64,000 bases of DNA from Vagococcus carniphilus (GTDB lineage Bacteria; Bacillota; Bacilli; Lactobacillales; Vagococcaceae): assembly GCF_014397115.1 (NCBI RefSeq), contig NZ_CP060720.1:1628001-1692000 (forward strand), in the 5' to 3' direction. Shown one piece after another: positions 39,442 to 48,604 of this stretch. The translations under genes and the position numbers were made by a program. The first letter of the stretch is position 1. Each line of letters begins with the position of its first letter. The notes below the pieces were generated by a model that ran no database searches, was not told the DNA's origin, and was given only the letters and a program-made list of their open reading frames with translations.

Positions 39442-39957
39442 TCATTTACTTTTGTTTCCCTTATTTCTATTATATCCTTTTTCATATGCACCAAAAAATC
39501 GAATAGCATAACGTTCTAAATCATTTAAGTTACTAAATTCTGAATTTTCAAGAGCTATTGTCTGAATTGTAAATTGATCACCATATTTAAAATCAGCGTA
39601 TACGTCGCCATTTCCTCGTCCTTTAAAATGATTACCAATTCTATCTAAGACCTTAATACTTTGTCCAACATAATATAAATCTTTTGTTTTATTATGTAAT
39701 ATGTATACTCCTGGAAAATTTTTAATATTTGCGTGTCTTGCTTTTTCATCGTACAATCGTTTATTTCTTATTAACATGAATTCTTCAGGGGTTAATTCAA
39801 TTGAATTATTTGCTAAATCATTAATTTTAGAGTTTATTTTTTTAGCTTGTATTAGTTGGATTATTAATTTTAAAAAACTTATAGCTAATATTAAAAGGAA
39901 TATGCGTATTAAATCTTTATTAAAAAGAAAGCTTTCCAGTATATCTGTTACATTCAT
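39442..39957 (-). CDS. Membrane-anchored GIY-YIG domain protein
   Basis: 171 residues from the ATG at 39957, which follows AAGGAGG; longer in-frame starts run into the preceding gene. One membrane segment (about 14-33), a short helical linker, then a GIY-YIG nuclease-like domain (about 75-165). GVYILHNKTKDLYYVGQS carries the two motif strands, and an Arg follows in DRIGNHFKGRG. A Glu is present in NLNDLERYAIRFFGA, the expected metal ligand. The domain would face the cytoplasm if the anchor is N-out. Follows a lipoprotein gene at short distance. Function unknown; competence, defence or mobile DNA roles are only guesses. Confidence 0.72.
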   Translation of the reverse strand: MNVTDILESFLFNKDLIRIFLLILAISFLKLIIQLIQAKKINSKINDLANNSIELTPEEFMLIRNKRLYDEKARHANIKNFPGVYILHNKTKDLYYVGQSIKVLDRIGNHFKGRGNGDVYADFKYGDQFTIQTIALENSEFSNLNDLERYAIRFFGAYEKGYNRNKGNKSK

Positions 39958-39970
39958 TTTACAAGCCTCC

Positions 39971-40954
39971 TTAAAACTCAACTTCTTCAAAAACCAATTT
40001 TTCTTGATTATCGCTAGAATAGATTTTTTCACCATCATAGAGATAAATTGTTTTTTCTTTTATATCAGTTTCGGCATCTTTATGTGTAGTGGAAAAGCCA
40101 TAGACAGCTTTTTTAGATTCATTATCAGTTGTTTTAAATGAGTTAAACTTCTTAATATCGACTAATTCAATTTGTTCAGAATCAGAAAATTTACGATTAA
40201 ATAGTTGAATTAAGTCATTTGAATGATTTAATTCATAGTCGCCATTAGCTAATTGTTTCTTCTTTTTTTTAAGAGTTTCATTCACCTCAAGGGGTGTAAC
40301 ATTCAATTCTTTTGGAACTTCATCTATCTTTTCAGCCTTTAGAAAGTCACTATTCCCTAAATTGAATTCGAAAGCATCATTTTGAAAGACCGCACTTTTA
40401 TAACCAGTATAATCAAACGTTTGATAATTATATTCCAGTGGAAGGGGAGAGAGGTTCTCTTTTCCTTCTTGATTTAGCGCATTATAATTTTGAACTGCAT
40501 TTTTGTAGCTTAGAAAAATTGACTCATTTTCTTCTACAACATAACCACTTAAAAGTGCATAATTTTTAGCTTTCTTCTTTTGTAATTGATTCGAGCTATC
40601 TACATAATAATGAAAAGATGGACCGGTATCCAATACTCTTAGCTCAATAAACGTTCCATCACTATTTATTGTAATGATATTCTTACTTAAACCAGTCTCT
40701 TTTAAAATGTCACCTTCAAGTAGATAAGTAGCTACATACTTATTTGTGTCTTCAATAATTTTAGCAGGGGAGACATCCATTTTTGGTACTTTTAATCCCA
40801 TTTTATTTAAAGTTATATCAGACTCATTGTAAAAGTAACTTATTTTTTTCTGAGGTTCTTGTGATGCGTTACTAACATCTTTTTTTACCTGACAACCAGT
40901 CAAAGCAATCAAGCTTATAGAGGTTAAAAATAGAATAATTTTTTTAGTTTGCAT
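39971..40954 (-). CDS. Lipoprotein, paralogue of the one at 42323
   Basis: 327 residues with a lipoprotein signal peptide ending in LTGC (Cys21). The mature part starts with a DISxFYNES-like strand and has LLSGYVVEEN, PLEVNETLKKKKKQLANG and a C-terminal IYLYDGEKIYSSD, each found in slightly changed form in the lipoprotein at 42323-43306. Both are exactly 327 residues. No known domain recognised. Ends 13 bases upstream of the GIY-YIG start, so the two genes are probably co-transcribed. Confidence 0.72.
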   Translation of the reverse strand: MQTKKIILFLTSISLIALTGCQVKKDVSNASQEPQKKISYFYNESDITLNKMGLKVPKMDVSPAKIIEDTNKYVATYLLEGDILKETGLSKNIITINSDGTFIELRVLDTGPSFHYYVDSSNQLQKKKAKNYALLSGYVVEENESIFLSYKNAVQNYNALNQEGKENLSPLPLEYNYQTFDYTGYKSAVFQNDAFEFNLGNSDFLKAEKIDEVPKELNVTPLEVNETLKKKKKQLANGDYELNHSNDLIQLFNRKFSDSEQIELVDIKKFNSFKTTDNESKKAVYGFSTTHKDAETDIKEKTIYLYDGEKIYSSDNQEKLVFEEVEF

Positions 40955-40969
40955 GCATTACTTCCTTTT

Positions 40970-42151
40970 CTATTTTAATTGAAGCACTTGATTGTCAACA
41001 ATTTTAGCGATATCACCAATTGATTTTTCACTATAAGATTCATCATAACCACCAGTCATAATTGTCACAAAATAGGGTTTTTTAGTATCTTTAACAAGAG
41101 CAATATCATTACTTACAGCATACATTGGCATCCAGCCAGTTTTGTGGGCGACATCAACCCCAGGTAACCCAACTGCTACACCATCATCAAAAATACTTTG
41201 TTGCAACCAATTATATAGCGTGTTAATATTTTTACTCTTATCTTGGTGAGTGTATACATAATTCATTGCTTTAGTTAGAATTCGTGGGCTAGAAAAGGCT
41301 CTATTATTCGGTGAAGCACTATCTAAACGTCCTAAATAATTAATAAATTCTTGCTCACCAACGTAGTTTAATAGCATAACATACGCAATATTATCACTGT
41401 ATCTAATTACTAATTCTGCTAATTTACCAACAGAGTACTGACCGCCAACAGGTTCAAACTGAATAATTCCTGTCCCATCAAGTTTAAAGTTAGCTGTATA
41501 AGTTAATTGAGTATTCAAATCAATTTTTTTCTCATCTATCAATGTCATTAAATAAGTAATGAATGGTAATTTAATACTACTTGCTGTTCGATTGATTTTA
41601 TCGCCATTGTAACTATATGAAAATGATTGATCGACAGCTTCTGCGTAGATGCTAATATCTCCGCCTTTTTCTTTAACAAATTCCTGTAAATCTTTATCTA
41701 AATTCTCCTTAAAAGCTTCTTGTGTTAAAGTAGGCTTTCTTTTTTCTTCTCTTTGTTCTATATGAATTTCTCTAGGTTCAAGAATATCTTTTTCAATAAA
41801 TCCTTTTTTAGGATCGCTAATAATTTCTACCCACTGATCTTGTCCTTGTACAGGTTTGACTTTGACAACCGTTCCAATAGGTAATGCGTCCTCGCTCAAT
41901 TCTGTACCAGTTAGAGTAACTTTAGGATGTACTTCTTTAGTAACAACTTGAGCCTCATCAAAAACTGTTTTTTTCTCAGGTGTAGTTTCTTTTTTTTCAG
42001 CAAGAACTTCTTTAGATGCTGATATTTCTTTTCTTTTTTCTACCTTTTCAGGTACTGGTCCTGCAACACTCTTTACCTTTTTAATCGTGAGGAAGGAGAC
42101 TACTATTAGGATACAAAACAAACTCAACAAAACAAATAACTTTTTCTTCAT
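40970..42151 (-). CDS. Serine beta-lactamase-like enzyme with SH3-like domain (Beta-lactamase2 family)
   Basis: 393 residues: N-terminal membrane anchor/signal (about 4-24), a charged linker, an SH3b-like domain (about 78-125) and a class A penicillin-recognising fold (about 150-393). Catalytic motifs are Ser191-x-x-Lys194, Ser252-Asp-Asn254 and Lys337-Thr-Gly339. The ExxLN omega-loop motif of true class A beta-lactamases is not seen, so a peptidoglycan carboxypeptidase/esterase or sensor role is more likely than drug hydrolysis. Flanked by the two paralogous lipoproteins on the same strand. Confidence 0.82.
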   Translation of the reverse strand: MKKKLFVLLSLFCILIVVSFLTIKKVKSVAGPVPEKVEKRKEISASKEVLAEKKETTPEKKTVFDEAQVVTKEVHPKVTLTGTELSEDALPIGTVVKVKPVQGQDQWVEIISDPKKGFIEKDILEPREIHIEQREEKRKPTLTQEAFKENLDKDLQEFVKEKGGDISIYAEAVDQSFSYSYNGDKINRTASSIKLPFITYLMTLIDEKKIDLNTQLTYTANFKLDGTGIIQFEPVGGQYSVGKLAELVIRYSDNIAYVMLLNYVGEQEFINYLGRLDSASPNNRAFSSPRILTKAMNYVYTHQDKSKNINTLYNWLQQSIFDDGVAVGLPGVDVAHKTGWMPMYAVSNDIALVKDTKKPYFVTIMTGGYDESYSEKSIGDIAKIVDNQVLQLK

Positions 42152-42264
42152 TTACCCACATCTTTCTTCTTGATTTTTATACCATCTTTTTTATTATAGG
42201 GGATAGAATAGCTTGTTTTCAATACTAGTTGTGATTTTTATAACTAAATTAAAGAAGAAAGCAT

Positions 42265-42320
42265 AAAAAACTCCCTTTAAATAGAAGATAAACTTTCTAC
42301 TTAAAGGGAGCTGACTTTTT
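42265..42320 (-). terminator. Terminator after the second lipoprotein gene
   Basis: CTCCCTTTAA/TTAAAGGGAG with inner AGAAG/CTTTCT pairing and flanking A/T runs. It ends the minus-strand gene at 42323. Confidence 0.85.
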
Positions 42321-42322
42321 AA

Positions 42323-43306
42323 TTAAAATAGTTGAAATGTAGTTGACGTTTCATCATTTGAAAAATAGATATTTTGACCATCAAATAAGTAAACATTAGT
42401 TACTTTGTTTCCATTATTTGAAGAAGTTGTTGAAAAAGCATATTTTGCTTTTATATGATTTTCTTTTTCAGTTTCTACATTTTGATAACTCGTAATATCA
42501 AGTAATTTTACTTCATCGCTTGGAGCAGTTTGAGGGCTCATAAATTGAATAAAATCATTGATATTGTTAAACTCATAATGTTTTGATGCTAAATTTTCTT
42601 GAGATTTCTTTAAAAAATTATTTATTTCAAGAGGAGTTACAGTTAACTCTTTTGGTGTTTCTTTAGGGACAACTTTTACTAATCGAACAGAATCTCCATT
42701 AGCATTTATTTCAAAACCATCTTTAACAAAAAAAGATGTTTGAGCTTCGTTGTCATCTAGTAATTGGTAATGATAGTTTTGAGATAGAGGTGAAATTTTC
42801 TCTTCACCTTTTTGATCAATTGCTTTGTAAAAACTGATTGAGTCAGCATAGCTTAAAGACACTTGATTATTCTCTTTAACGACATAACCACTTAGTAACT
42901 CATAATTAATCGCATTTTTAGTATGTACTTTATTTTTTTTATCAACATAATAATGAGTAGTTGTTTTTTCTGAATTGTCCTTAAGTACTCTCAATTCAAT
43001 AAAAGTTCCATCCTCATTAACTTTTAAAAGATTTTTATCCAGTGCTACATCTTTTTTGCTTTCCCATTGAAGAGAGTAGATACCAGAATATTCTTTTGTA
43101 TTGTCTATCACGTTTTTAGGTGAGACATCTTTTTTAGCATATTTTGATTCTAGATTACTATCTTTTATTTCTTTTTCATTAAAGAAATAAATTGACTCCT
43201 TATCTTCATATGCCGAACTAGCTTTAGCTTCATTTTTAAAACTGCATCCACTTAAAGATACCGTAAAAATGAGTAAAGCAACTAAACTTACTGTACGCTT
43301 TTTCAT
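42323..43306 (-). CDS. Lipoprotein, paralogue of the one at 39971
   Basis: 327 residues with a lipoprotein signal peptide ending in LSGC (Cys21). It shares colinear motifs with the lipoprotein at 39971 (FFNEKEI, DVSPKNVIDNTKEY, GTFIELRVL, LLSGYVVKEN, TPLEINNFLKK, NVYLFDGQNIYFS). The pair arose by duplication, with the beta-lactamase-like gene between them. AAAGGACG precedes the ATG. Own terminator. No function recognised; surface sensor or binding protein is possible. Confidence 0.72.
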   Translation of the reverse strand: MKKRTVSLVALLIFTVSLSGCSFKNEAKASSAYEDKESIYFFNEKEIKDSNLESKYAKKDVSPKNVIDNTKEYSGIYSLQWESKKDVALDKNLLKVNEDGTFIELRVLKDNSEKTTTHYYVDKKNKVHTKNAINYELLSGYVVKENNQVSLSYADSISFYKAIDQKGEEKISPLSQNYHYQLLDDNEAQTSFFVKDGFEINANGDSVRLVKVVPKETPKELTVTPLEINNFLKKSQENLASKHYEFNNINDFIQFMSPQTAPSDEVKLLDITSYQNVETEKENHIKAKYAFSTTSSNNGNKVTNVYLFDGQNIYFSNDETSTTFQLF

Positions 43307-43756
43307 ATTCCACGTCCTTTATTTTTATTAAACTATTTTTAGAAATTACGTTGTACTCTTAAAAGTCTAAAAGAGATGCTTATTTTGTAAATTTCACGGT
43401 ACTAGTTTGTCCACCTTCGTAAAATGAATATCAACTATTCTTTTTACGAATACTTCCACTATACTTATACATCATTTACCAAGAAATAAACAAGAATAAG
43501 CACTCGAGTTTTCATAACTTTTAATCTGTTTTTAATCATTCGCTTAGTGATAGCGCTTATTCATCAACTTTTTTTATTTTTATTATCTATAGAAGCAACT
43601 TTTTTCAAAACTATTTTCAATAAGTCTATTTTTATAAAAAAAGAGAGTTTATTTGTAAAATAACTTTTTTCACAATCTTAAATGGGTGACGAACCCCCTC
43701 AAAATAGAGTACAATACAATAACGGTGCTTTTTTTATTTTTAAGCACAATGAATAA

Positions 43757-43900
43757 AACGTATTGGTAACGGGAAAGAGGTGTAATTCCTCTACAGACCT
43801 ACCTACTGTGAAGCAGATGAAACCAATGAAACCACGGAAGAGATTCTTCTGGAAGGTTTGGGAGTAAGAAGAAGCTAAGTCAGGAGACCGACCATTTTTC
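43757..43900 (+). ncRNA. Cobalamin riboswitch 2
   Basis: Full-length class: GGGAAAGAGGTGTAATTCC, then ACAGACCTACCTACTGT, the middle arm with GGAAGGTTTGGGAGTAAG, and the B12 box GTCAGGAGACCGACC. The upstream hairpin GGTGCTT/AAGCACA (43723-43750) may belong to the leader. Controls the giant surface protein at 44083 through a terminator at 43959. Family identity is clear; ligand specificity is assumed. Confidence 0.9.
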
Positions 43901-43958
43901 GTTTTTCTAACTTTTTGTAGGAGAAAAGTGATAAGAGCAACTTTTTTGTTGAATCCTT

Positions 43959-43990
43959 AAAACTACCTTTTACAAAGAGGTAGTTTTTTT
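43959..43990 (+). terminator. Riboswitch 2 expression-platform terminator
   Basis: AAAACTACCT and AGGTAGTTTT form a stem followed by a T run, between riboswitch 2 and the CDS. GTAG earlier in the leader could compete with its CTAC arm. Confidence 0.88.
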
Positions 43991-44082
43991 ATTTTGATTT
44001 GTAGGAGGAGGATAAAGTTAGAGTTTTTTTGTTATGTCGCATGATGTGCGATTATTATTGTTTTTAGGGAAGGAAAGAGAAA

Positions 44083-47000
44083 ATGAATAAAAAAATGAAT
44101 TCAAAGTTTTTTAATTTATTGTTAGTGGTTTCGATGGTTTTATCTACTTTTGTTGGTATTCCATTCCAAGCTTTGGCAACAGAGAACACTGCTGTTAGTG
44201 TTGAAGAAAAAAGTAGTGAAGATGATTTAAGTCTAGGGTCTGGTTACCTAGGTGTACAAACAGAAGCAGCTGTTTATGATGATTTTACAAATGATATTTG
44301 GTTACAATACCAACAAAAAACGTTGAATGTTGATGAAACAGTTGATTTAAGACCTTGGCGTGTTGAACAAATTGTTTCAAATAATGTTGCAAACGATGTG
44401 GCTAGACCAAATTTCCATTTTGAAATTATTTCTGGTGATAGTGTTACTTTAAGTGATACTGAAAGCACTGAAAAAACACAAGTTAAAGCCGTTAAGCCTG
44501 GTACAAGTGTGGTTCAAGTGACTTATGACGCTCTAACTTATAAAGATAAAACATGGGGAGCAATCTCACCTGTTAATACAGGATACGCTGTCTTTGTTGT
44601 TGGTCAAGATGGACAATCTAAAATAACATTAAGTGATGAATTAATGAATTGGCGCCATTATGACACTATTTATTACTCAGAAGGAGAAACAACACCGTAT
44701 TCATTTACAGTAAATGCGACAGATGCTGAATCGACTCGTGTTTTAGTAAACGGTAATGAAATTGAAGGTAATGATGGAGAATTTACTGCTGATTTAGAAA
44801 ATAGAAGCAATATCATTAGTGTAGAAGCTACTGATAAAGAAGGTCGTATTTCTTCATTACATAGAGTAGTTGACGCACGTTTTATTGAAGTGAATGTTGA
44901 AAATAAAACAAATCCTGACGAAGATTTTGTTGTTGGTGATACTGCCAAAGTTAGTTTTAAAGGTATCAATCTACCAGTTTTCAAATTAGCAACTATCTAT
45001 AATCCAGCTCCAAATGCTTGGGGCGGAAAAGGCTCATTTGTAGAATATAAAAATAATAAATCAGAAGAATTTAAAGGACGTTCTGGTCAATACGATTTAG
45101 CGACAAAAAATTCTTTTGACGTTGAACTCAAAGAGGCTGGAGATCATACTTTTACTAGTCCAAATGGTATTTTTACTAGTTGGTGGGGATCTAAATTAGG
45201 TAGTGATTTAGCGGCTTCAGGACCTGGAGAACCTAATTTAAATGCTGATATGCTAGAAGGCTACTTCTCTAAAATGCCTGATTTTACTATTTCTGTTGAC
45301 GAAATAGTGGTTCAAACAGAGATTAAACTTGCTAAAAGTGAATTAGAGTTAACGACAGGGGATAGCGAATTAGTTGAAGCTGTTGTTAAACCAGAAAATA
45401 AAGCAAAAAGATTAGTTTGGTCAAGTTCTGATAAAGAAGTAGCAACTGTTGATAAAACTGGTAAAATTACAGCGGTTAAACCTGGTAAAGCAGTTATTAC
45501 TGCTAGCATTAATAAGGTAAAATCGGAATTAACAGTTACAGTTGTTGAAAAAGGATACAAAGAATTAGTTGCTCATAGAGAAGCAACTATTAAATCTTTA
45601 AATTCATATAAAAATTTAAAAGACTACCGTGAAACACAACAAGATGAAATCAAAGCAATCTTAAAAAATACTGAAGCTTTAATTAACAAAGCAGGAGATA
45701 AAGAAGCTGTTGATGCCATTGAAAAAGAAACAAAAGCAAAATTAGATGCTGTAAAAACAGATAAAATTCTAACTGAAAATGAAACAAATGGAAAAACAGT
45801 TACTTTCTCATTAGAGAAATTTACAATTGGTCAAGGATTTATTGTTGAACCAATTAATGTTTCATTCAAGAAAGATGAAAATGCTGCTGAACTATTTGAT
45901 CGTATCAGCAAACAACAAAAATTAGGTTACTGGAATGCTGGTTCTCTCAAAAAAGACTTCTACCTACAAGGTATTGAAAAAGCAGATAATGGTAAAGTGA
46001 ACATTCCATCTTATATTTCTGAAAAATTAAATGGTCCAACAACAGAAGAAGCTTTAGCAACGGGTAAAGATGATTCTGACTTAGGTGAATTTGATTACCA
46101 TACCGGTGCTGGTTGGTACTACCAAGTAAATAATACTGCAGCCAATGTAGGAATGTCTAATTGGAAAGTTAAACCAAATGAAGTTATTCGTGTTCAATTT
46201 ACTCTTGTTTATGGAGAAGATTTAACTGGAACAAATTTTGACGGCAATGGAAATAAAATTACAGTTTCTAATAAAGATGAAGCTTTAACAACTCTAGCTA
46301 ACTTTAATGCTCGTGATGATAAAGCTGATTTATTGAAAAATGATACAATCAAGAGATCATATGACGCCTTACACACTAAAGTTCAAAATACAATCATTCC
46401 TCAACTAGAGATTAATCAAGCAGTAACTGATTTTAACAAATCTTTAGAAGAAGAAAAAATTGCTAAAGAATTACAAGCACATAAAGACGCTTCTAAAAAA
46501 TCTTTAGCTGAGTACAAAAATATTAAAGATTACCGTAAAGCACAACAAGATGAAATTAATGCTATTCTTAAAGATGCTAATGGTAAAATCGATAAAGCAA
46601 CTGACAAAGCTGGTGTTGATGTTATCGTTAAAGATACTAAAGCTAAATTAGATGCAGTTAAAACTGATAAAGAATTAACAGACGCTGAAAAAGAAGCTGC
46701 TTCTAAAGAACTACAAGCACATAAAGACGCTTCTAAAAAATCTTTAGCTGAGTACAAAGATCTTAAAGGTTACCGTAAAGCACAACAAGATGAAATTAAT
46801 GCTATTCTTAAAGATGCTAATGGTAAAATCGATAAAGCAACTGACAAAGCTGGTGTTAATGTTATCGTTAAAGAGACTAAAACTAAATTAGATGCTGTTA
46901 AAACGGATAAAGAATTAACAGACGCTGAAAAAGAAGCTGCTGCTAAAGAATTACAAGCACATAAAGACACTTCTAAAAAATCTTTAGCTGAGTACAAAGA

Positions 47001-48114
47001 TCTTAAAGATTACCGTAAAGCACAACAAGATGAAATTAACGCTATTCTTAAAGACGCTAATGGTAACGTTGATAAAGCAGCTGACAAAGCTGGTGTTGAT
47101 GCTATCGTTAAAGACACTAAAGCTAAATTAGATACTGTTAAAACTGAAAAAGAATTAACAGATGGTGAAAAGAATCCACAGGGCGCTTATATTAAAGATG
47201 GTCGCTATGTAACAATCACTAAAAAAGGTTATAATACTTGGTCTAATTTTAATTGGAAAAAACGTAATAACACAGACAAACTTGTAGGTGAAACTTACGA
47301 AGCAAGAGGTAAGTACAACCATAAAAATGGTGCTACATACTTATCTTTATTTGATAGTAAAGGTAACTGGCATGGGTATATTAATGAATCAGCTGTAAAA
47401 GCTGGAGATGGTAAACAAGGTGCTTATATCAGTGATGGCCGTTTTGTAACAATTAATAAAAAAGGTTACAGTACTTGGTCTAACTTTGGTTGGAAGAAAC
47501 GCGACACAAGTTCTAACTTGTTAAATGAAACATTCCAAGCTCGCGGAAAATATAAACACTTTAATGGTGGTACATATCTATCATTATATGACAACAAAGG
47601 TAAATGGTTCGGTTATATCAATACGGATGCCGTAAAAGTTGGAGATGGTAAGCAAGGCGCTTATATCAGCGACGGCCGTTTTGTAACAATTTCAAAGAGC
47701 AACTATGAAACTTGGTCTAACTTTAATTGGAAAAAACGTGGAATGAGTAAAAATATTTTAAACCAAACATTCCAAGCTCGTGGAAGATATAAACACTTTA
47801 ACGGTTCTACTTACTTATCTTTATATGACAGTAAAGGCAAGTGGCAAGGGTATATCAATGCTAACGCTACTAAAATAGCAGACGGTAAACAAGGTGCCTA
47901 CATTAAAGATGGCCGTAAGGTAACAATTAATAAAAAAGGTTATAACACTTGGTCTAACTTTAACTGGAAAAAACGTAGCTCAACAACTAATATGATGGGC
48001 AAAAAATTTACAGCTAAAGGTAGATACAGTCATTACAATGGAGATACTTACTATTCATTGTATGACAATAATGGCAAGTGGCATGGTTATGTTAATAAAA
48101 ATGCTGTAAAATAA
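44083..48114 (+). CDS. Giant secreted DUF4430 protein with GW-like C-terminal modules
   Basis: 1343 residues. Signal peptide (about 1-32); an unassigned beta-rich N-terminal region; a BIG_2 bacterial Ig domain (about 415-490; VTAVKPGKAVITA type). One roughly 80-residue helical repeat follows, then a DUF4430 domain (about 572-730; GAGWYYQVNNTAANVG then VIRVQFTLVYGEDL) and three nearly identical helical repeats (about 795-1030). Four 79-residue GW-like/SH3 modules (1033-1343; TWSNFNWKKR and GYIN) end the protein. No LPXTG; the repeats probably bind wall polymers non-covalently. Under riboswitch 2. A role in capturing cobalamin at the surface is inferred. Confidence 0.82.
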   Translation: MNKKMNSKFFNLLLVVSMVLSTFVGIPFQALATENTAVSVEEKSSEDDLSLGSGYLGVQTEAAVYDDFTNDIWLQYQQKTLNVDETVDLRPWRVEQIVSNNVANDVARPNFHFEIISGDSVTLSDTESTEKTQVKAVKPGTSVVQVTYDALTYKDKTWGAISPVNTGYAVFVVGQDGQSKITLSDELMNWRHYDTIYYSEGETTPYSFTVNATDAESTRVLVNGNEIEGNDGEFTADLENRSNIISVEATDKEGRISSLHRVVDARFIEVNVENKTNPDEDFVVGDTAKVSFKGINLPVFKLATIYNPAPNAWGGKGSFVEYKNNKSEEFKGRSGQYDLATKNSFDVELKEAGDHTFTSPNGIFTSWWGSKLGSDLAASGPGEPNLNADMLEGYFSKMPDFTISVDEIVVQTEIKLAKSELELTTGDSELVEAVVKPENKAKRLVWSSSDKEVATVDKTGKITAVKPGKAVITASINKVKSELTVTVVEKGYKELVAHREATIKSLNSYKNLKDYRETQQDEIKAILKNTEALINKAGDKEAVDAIEKETKAKLDAVKTDKILTENETNGKTVTFSLEKFTIGQGFIVEPINVSFKKDENAAELFDRISKQQKLGYWNAGSLKKDFYLQGIEKADNGKVNIPSYISEKLNGPTTEEALATGKDDSDLGEFDYHTGAGWYYQVNNTAANVGMSNWKVKPNEVIRVQFTLVYGEDLTGTNFDGNGNKITVSNKDEALTTLANFNARDDKADLLKNDTIKRSYDALHTKVQNTIIPQLEINQAVTDFNKSLEEEKIAKELQAHKDASKKSLAEYKNIKDYRKAQQDEINAILKDANGKIDKATDKAGVDVIVKDTKAKLDAVKTDKELTDAEKEAASKELQAHKDASKKSLAEYKDLKGYRKAQQDEINAILKDANGKIDKATDKAGVNVIVKETKTKLDAVKTDKELTDAEKEAAAKELQAHKDTSKKSLAEYKDLKDYRKAQQDEINAILKDANGNVDKAADKAGVDAIVKDTKAKLDTVKTEKELTDGEKNPQGAYIKDGRYVTITKKGYNTWSNFNWKKRNNTDKLVGETYEARGKYNHKNGATYLSLFDSKGNWHGYINESAVKAGDGKQGAYISDGRFVTINKKGYSTWSNFGWKKRDTSSNLLNETFQARGKYKHFNGGTYLSLYDNKGKWFGYINTDAVKVGDGKQGAYISDGRFVTISKSNYETWSNFNWKKRGMSKNILNQTFQARGRYKHFNGSTYLSLYDSKGKWQGYINANATKIADGKQGAYIKDGRKVTINKKGYNTWSNFNWKKRSSTTNMMGKKFTAKGRYSHYNGDTYYSLYDNNGKWHGYVNKNAVK
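46464..47170 (+). repeat. Three tandem 240-bp in-frame direct repeats
   Basis: Copies beginning at about 46464, 46704 and 46944 repeat with an exact 240-bp period and only scattered differences. Each encodes an 80-residue helical unit (AHKDASKKSLAEYK...). A divergent fourth copy is at about 45570. Homologous recombination could change copy number. Confidence 0.92.
47179..48111 (+). repeat. Four GW-like module repeats
   Basis: Four in-frame units of about 237 bp (starting with QGAYIKDGR or QGAYISDGR) encode the C-terminal wall-binding modules. The set is mirrored by a second four-unit array at 53095-54027. Confidence 0.88.
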
Positions 48115-48122
48115 TTAATTAT

Positions 48123-48155
48123 AAAGATTGAGGCTTAGGTCTCAGTCTTTTTTTA
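48123..48155 (+). terminator. Terminator after the giant gene
   Basis: AAGATTGAG and CTCAGTCTT form a stem followed by TTTTTT. Confidence 0.8.
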
Positions 48156-48179
48156 TAAATAGAAATGAGGGATTTTCCA

Positions 48180-48332
48180 ATGAATAGTTGCATTTTTTGT
48201 CATGGCATAAAATCAGAGGATATTTTAATTAGTTCGAAACATTTTTTTGCTGTATTAGATATTGATCCAATTCAAAATAGGTTCAAAAAACCACTGTATA
48301 AGGTATTAAATGGAGCAATTTTATTGTTTTGA
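48180..48332 (+). pseudogene. HIT-family protein fragment
   Basis: Short ORF of 50 codons. The first ~35 residues read as the start of a HIT-family nucleotide hydrolase: the zinc pair CIFC, then SEDILISSKHFFAVLDIDPI, where intact proteins continue with GH.L.I.K.H. After IQ the sequence diverges and stops. The His-triad active site is absent, so this is a decayed remnant. A ribosome site (GAGGGATTTTCC region) remains. It lies just before the promoter of the tandem riboswitches. Confidence 0.8.
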
Positions 48333-48352
48333 GGAAACGTTTACTATATAAT
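48324..48352 (+). promoter_or_regulatory. Promoter for tandem riboswitches
   Basis: -35-like TTGTTT (48324-48329) and -10 TATAAT (48347-48352) at 17-bp spacing, overlapping the end of the HIT fragment. Confidence 0.65.
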
Positions 48353-48368
48353 AATGTTAATTTACTGA

Positions 48369-48545
48369 AAATAAAGACAGGGAAAAAGGTGTAACCCCTT
48401 TGCAGCCCCTAGCTACTGTGAGACGGACGAATTCATGGATACCACTGAACATTTTTATGTTTGGGAAGGTTTGAATGAGGATGAAGTTGAGCCAGAATAT
48501 CTGCTTTATTTTTTAACAAAAAGATATCTGAGGGTGAGAAGTCTT
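48369..48545 (+). ncRNA. Cobalamin riboswitch 3 (first of tandem pair)
   Basis: GGGAAAAAGGTGTAACCCC, TTGCAGCCCCTAGCTACTGT, the middle arm ACCACTG…TGGGAAGG and the B12-box GAGCCAGAATATCTGC are in canonical order. GAGGGTGAG at about 48530 can pair with the 5' arm of the terminator below. A spurious ORF (48435-48743) overlaps it. Confidence 0.9.
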
Positions 48546-48563
48546 TTTTTATTTCTGTGTACC

Positions 48564-48598
48564 AAAGCACCCTTTTTTAGGGTGCTTTTTTTATTTTT
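48564..48598 (+). terminator. Terminator of riboswitch 3
   Basis: AAAGCACCC and GGGTGCTTT form a stem followed by a T run. The CACCC arm is complementary to GGGTG in the riboswitch tail, giving a plausible antiterminator. Confidence 0.9.
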
Positions 48599-48604
48599 TA
48601 ACAT

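Noticed and set aside
40970-42151. Classification as an acquired class A beta-lactamase
   Set aside because: The ExxLN omega-loop motif is not seen and an SH3-like domain precedes the fold; a resistance function cannot be supported from sequence.
37605-43306. Prophage or integrative element
   Set aside because: No integrase, structural phage gene, tRNA or paired attachment repeats seen; called only an accessory stretch.
44034-44090. 18-codon leader ORF before the giant gene at 44083
   Set aside because: The nearest AGGAGG lies about 22 bases upstream, too far; there is no sign of attenuation other than the upstream terminator, and the TCGCA/TGCGA hairpin inside it is short.
46461-47170. Repeat array considered as a CRISPR array
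   Set aside because: Units are 240 bp, in-frame coding and contiguous, with no unique spacers and no cas genes in the window.
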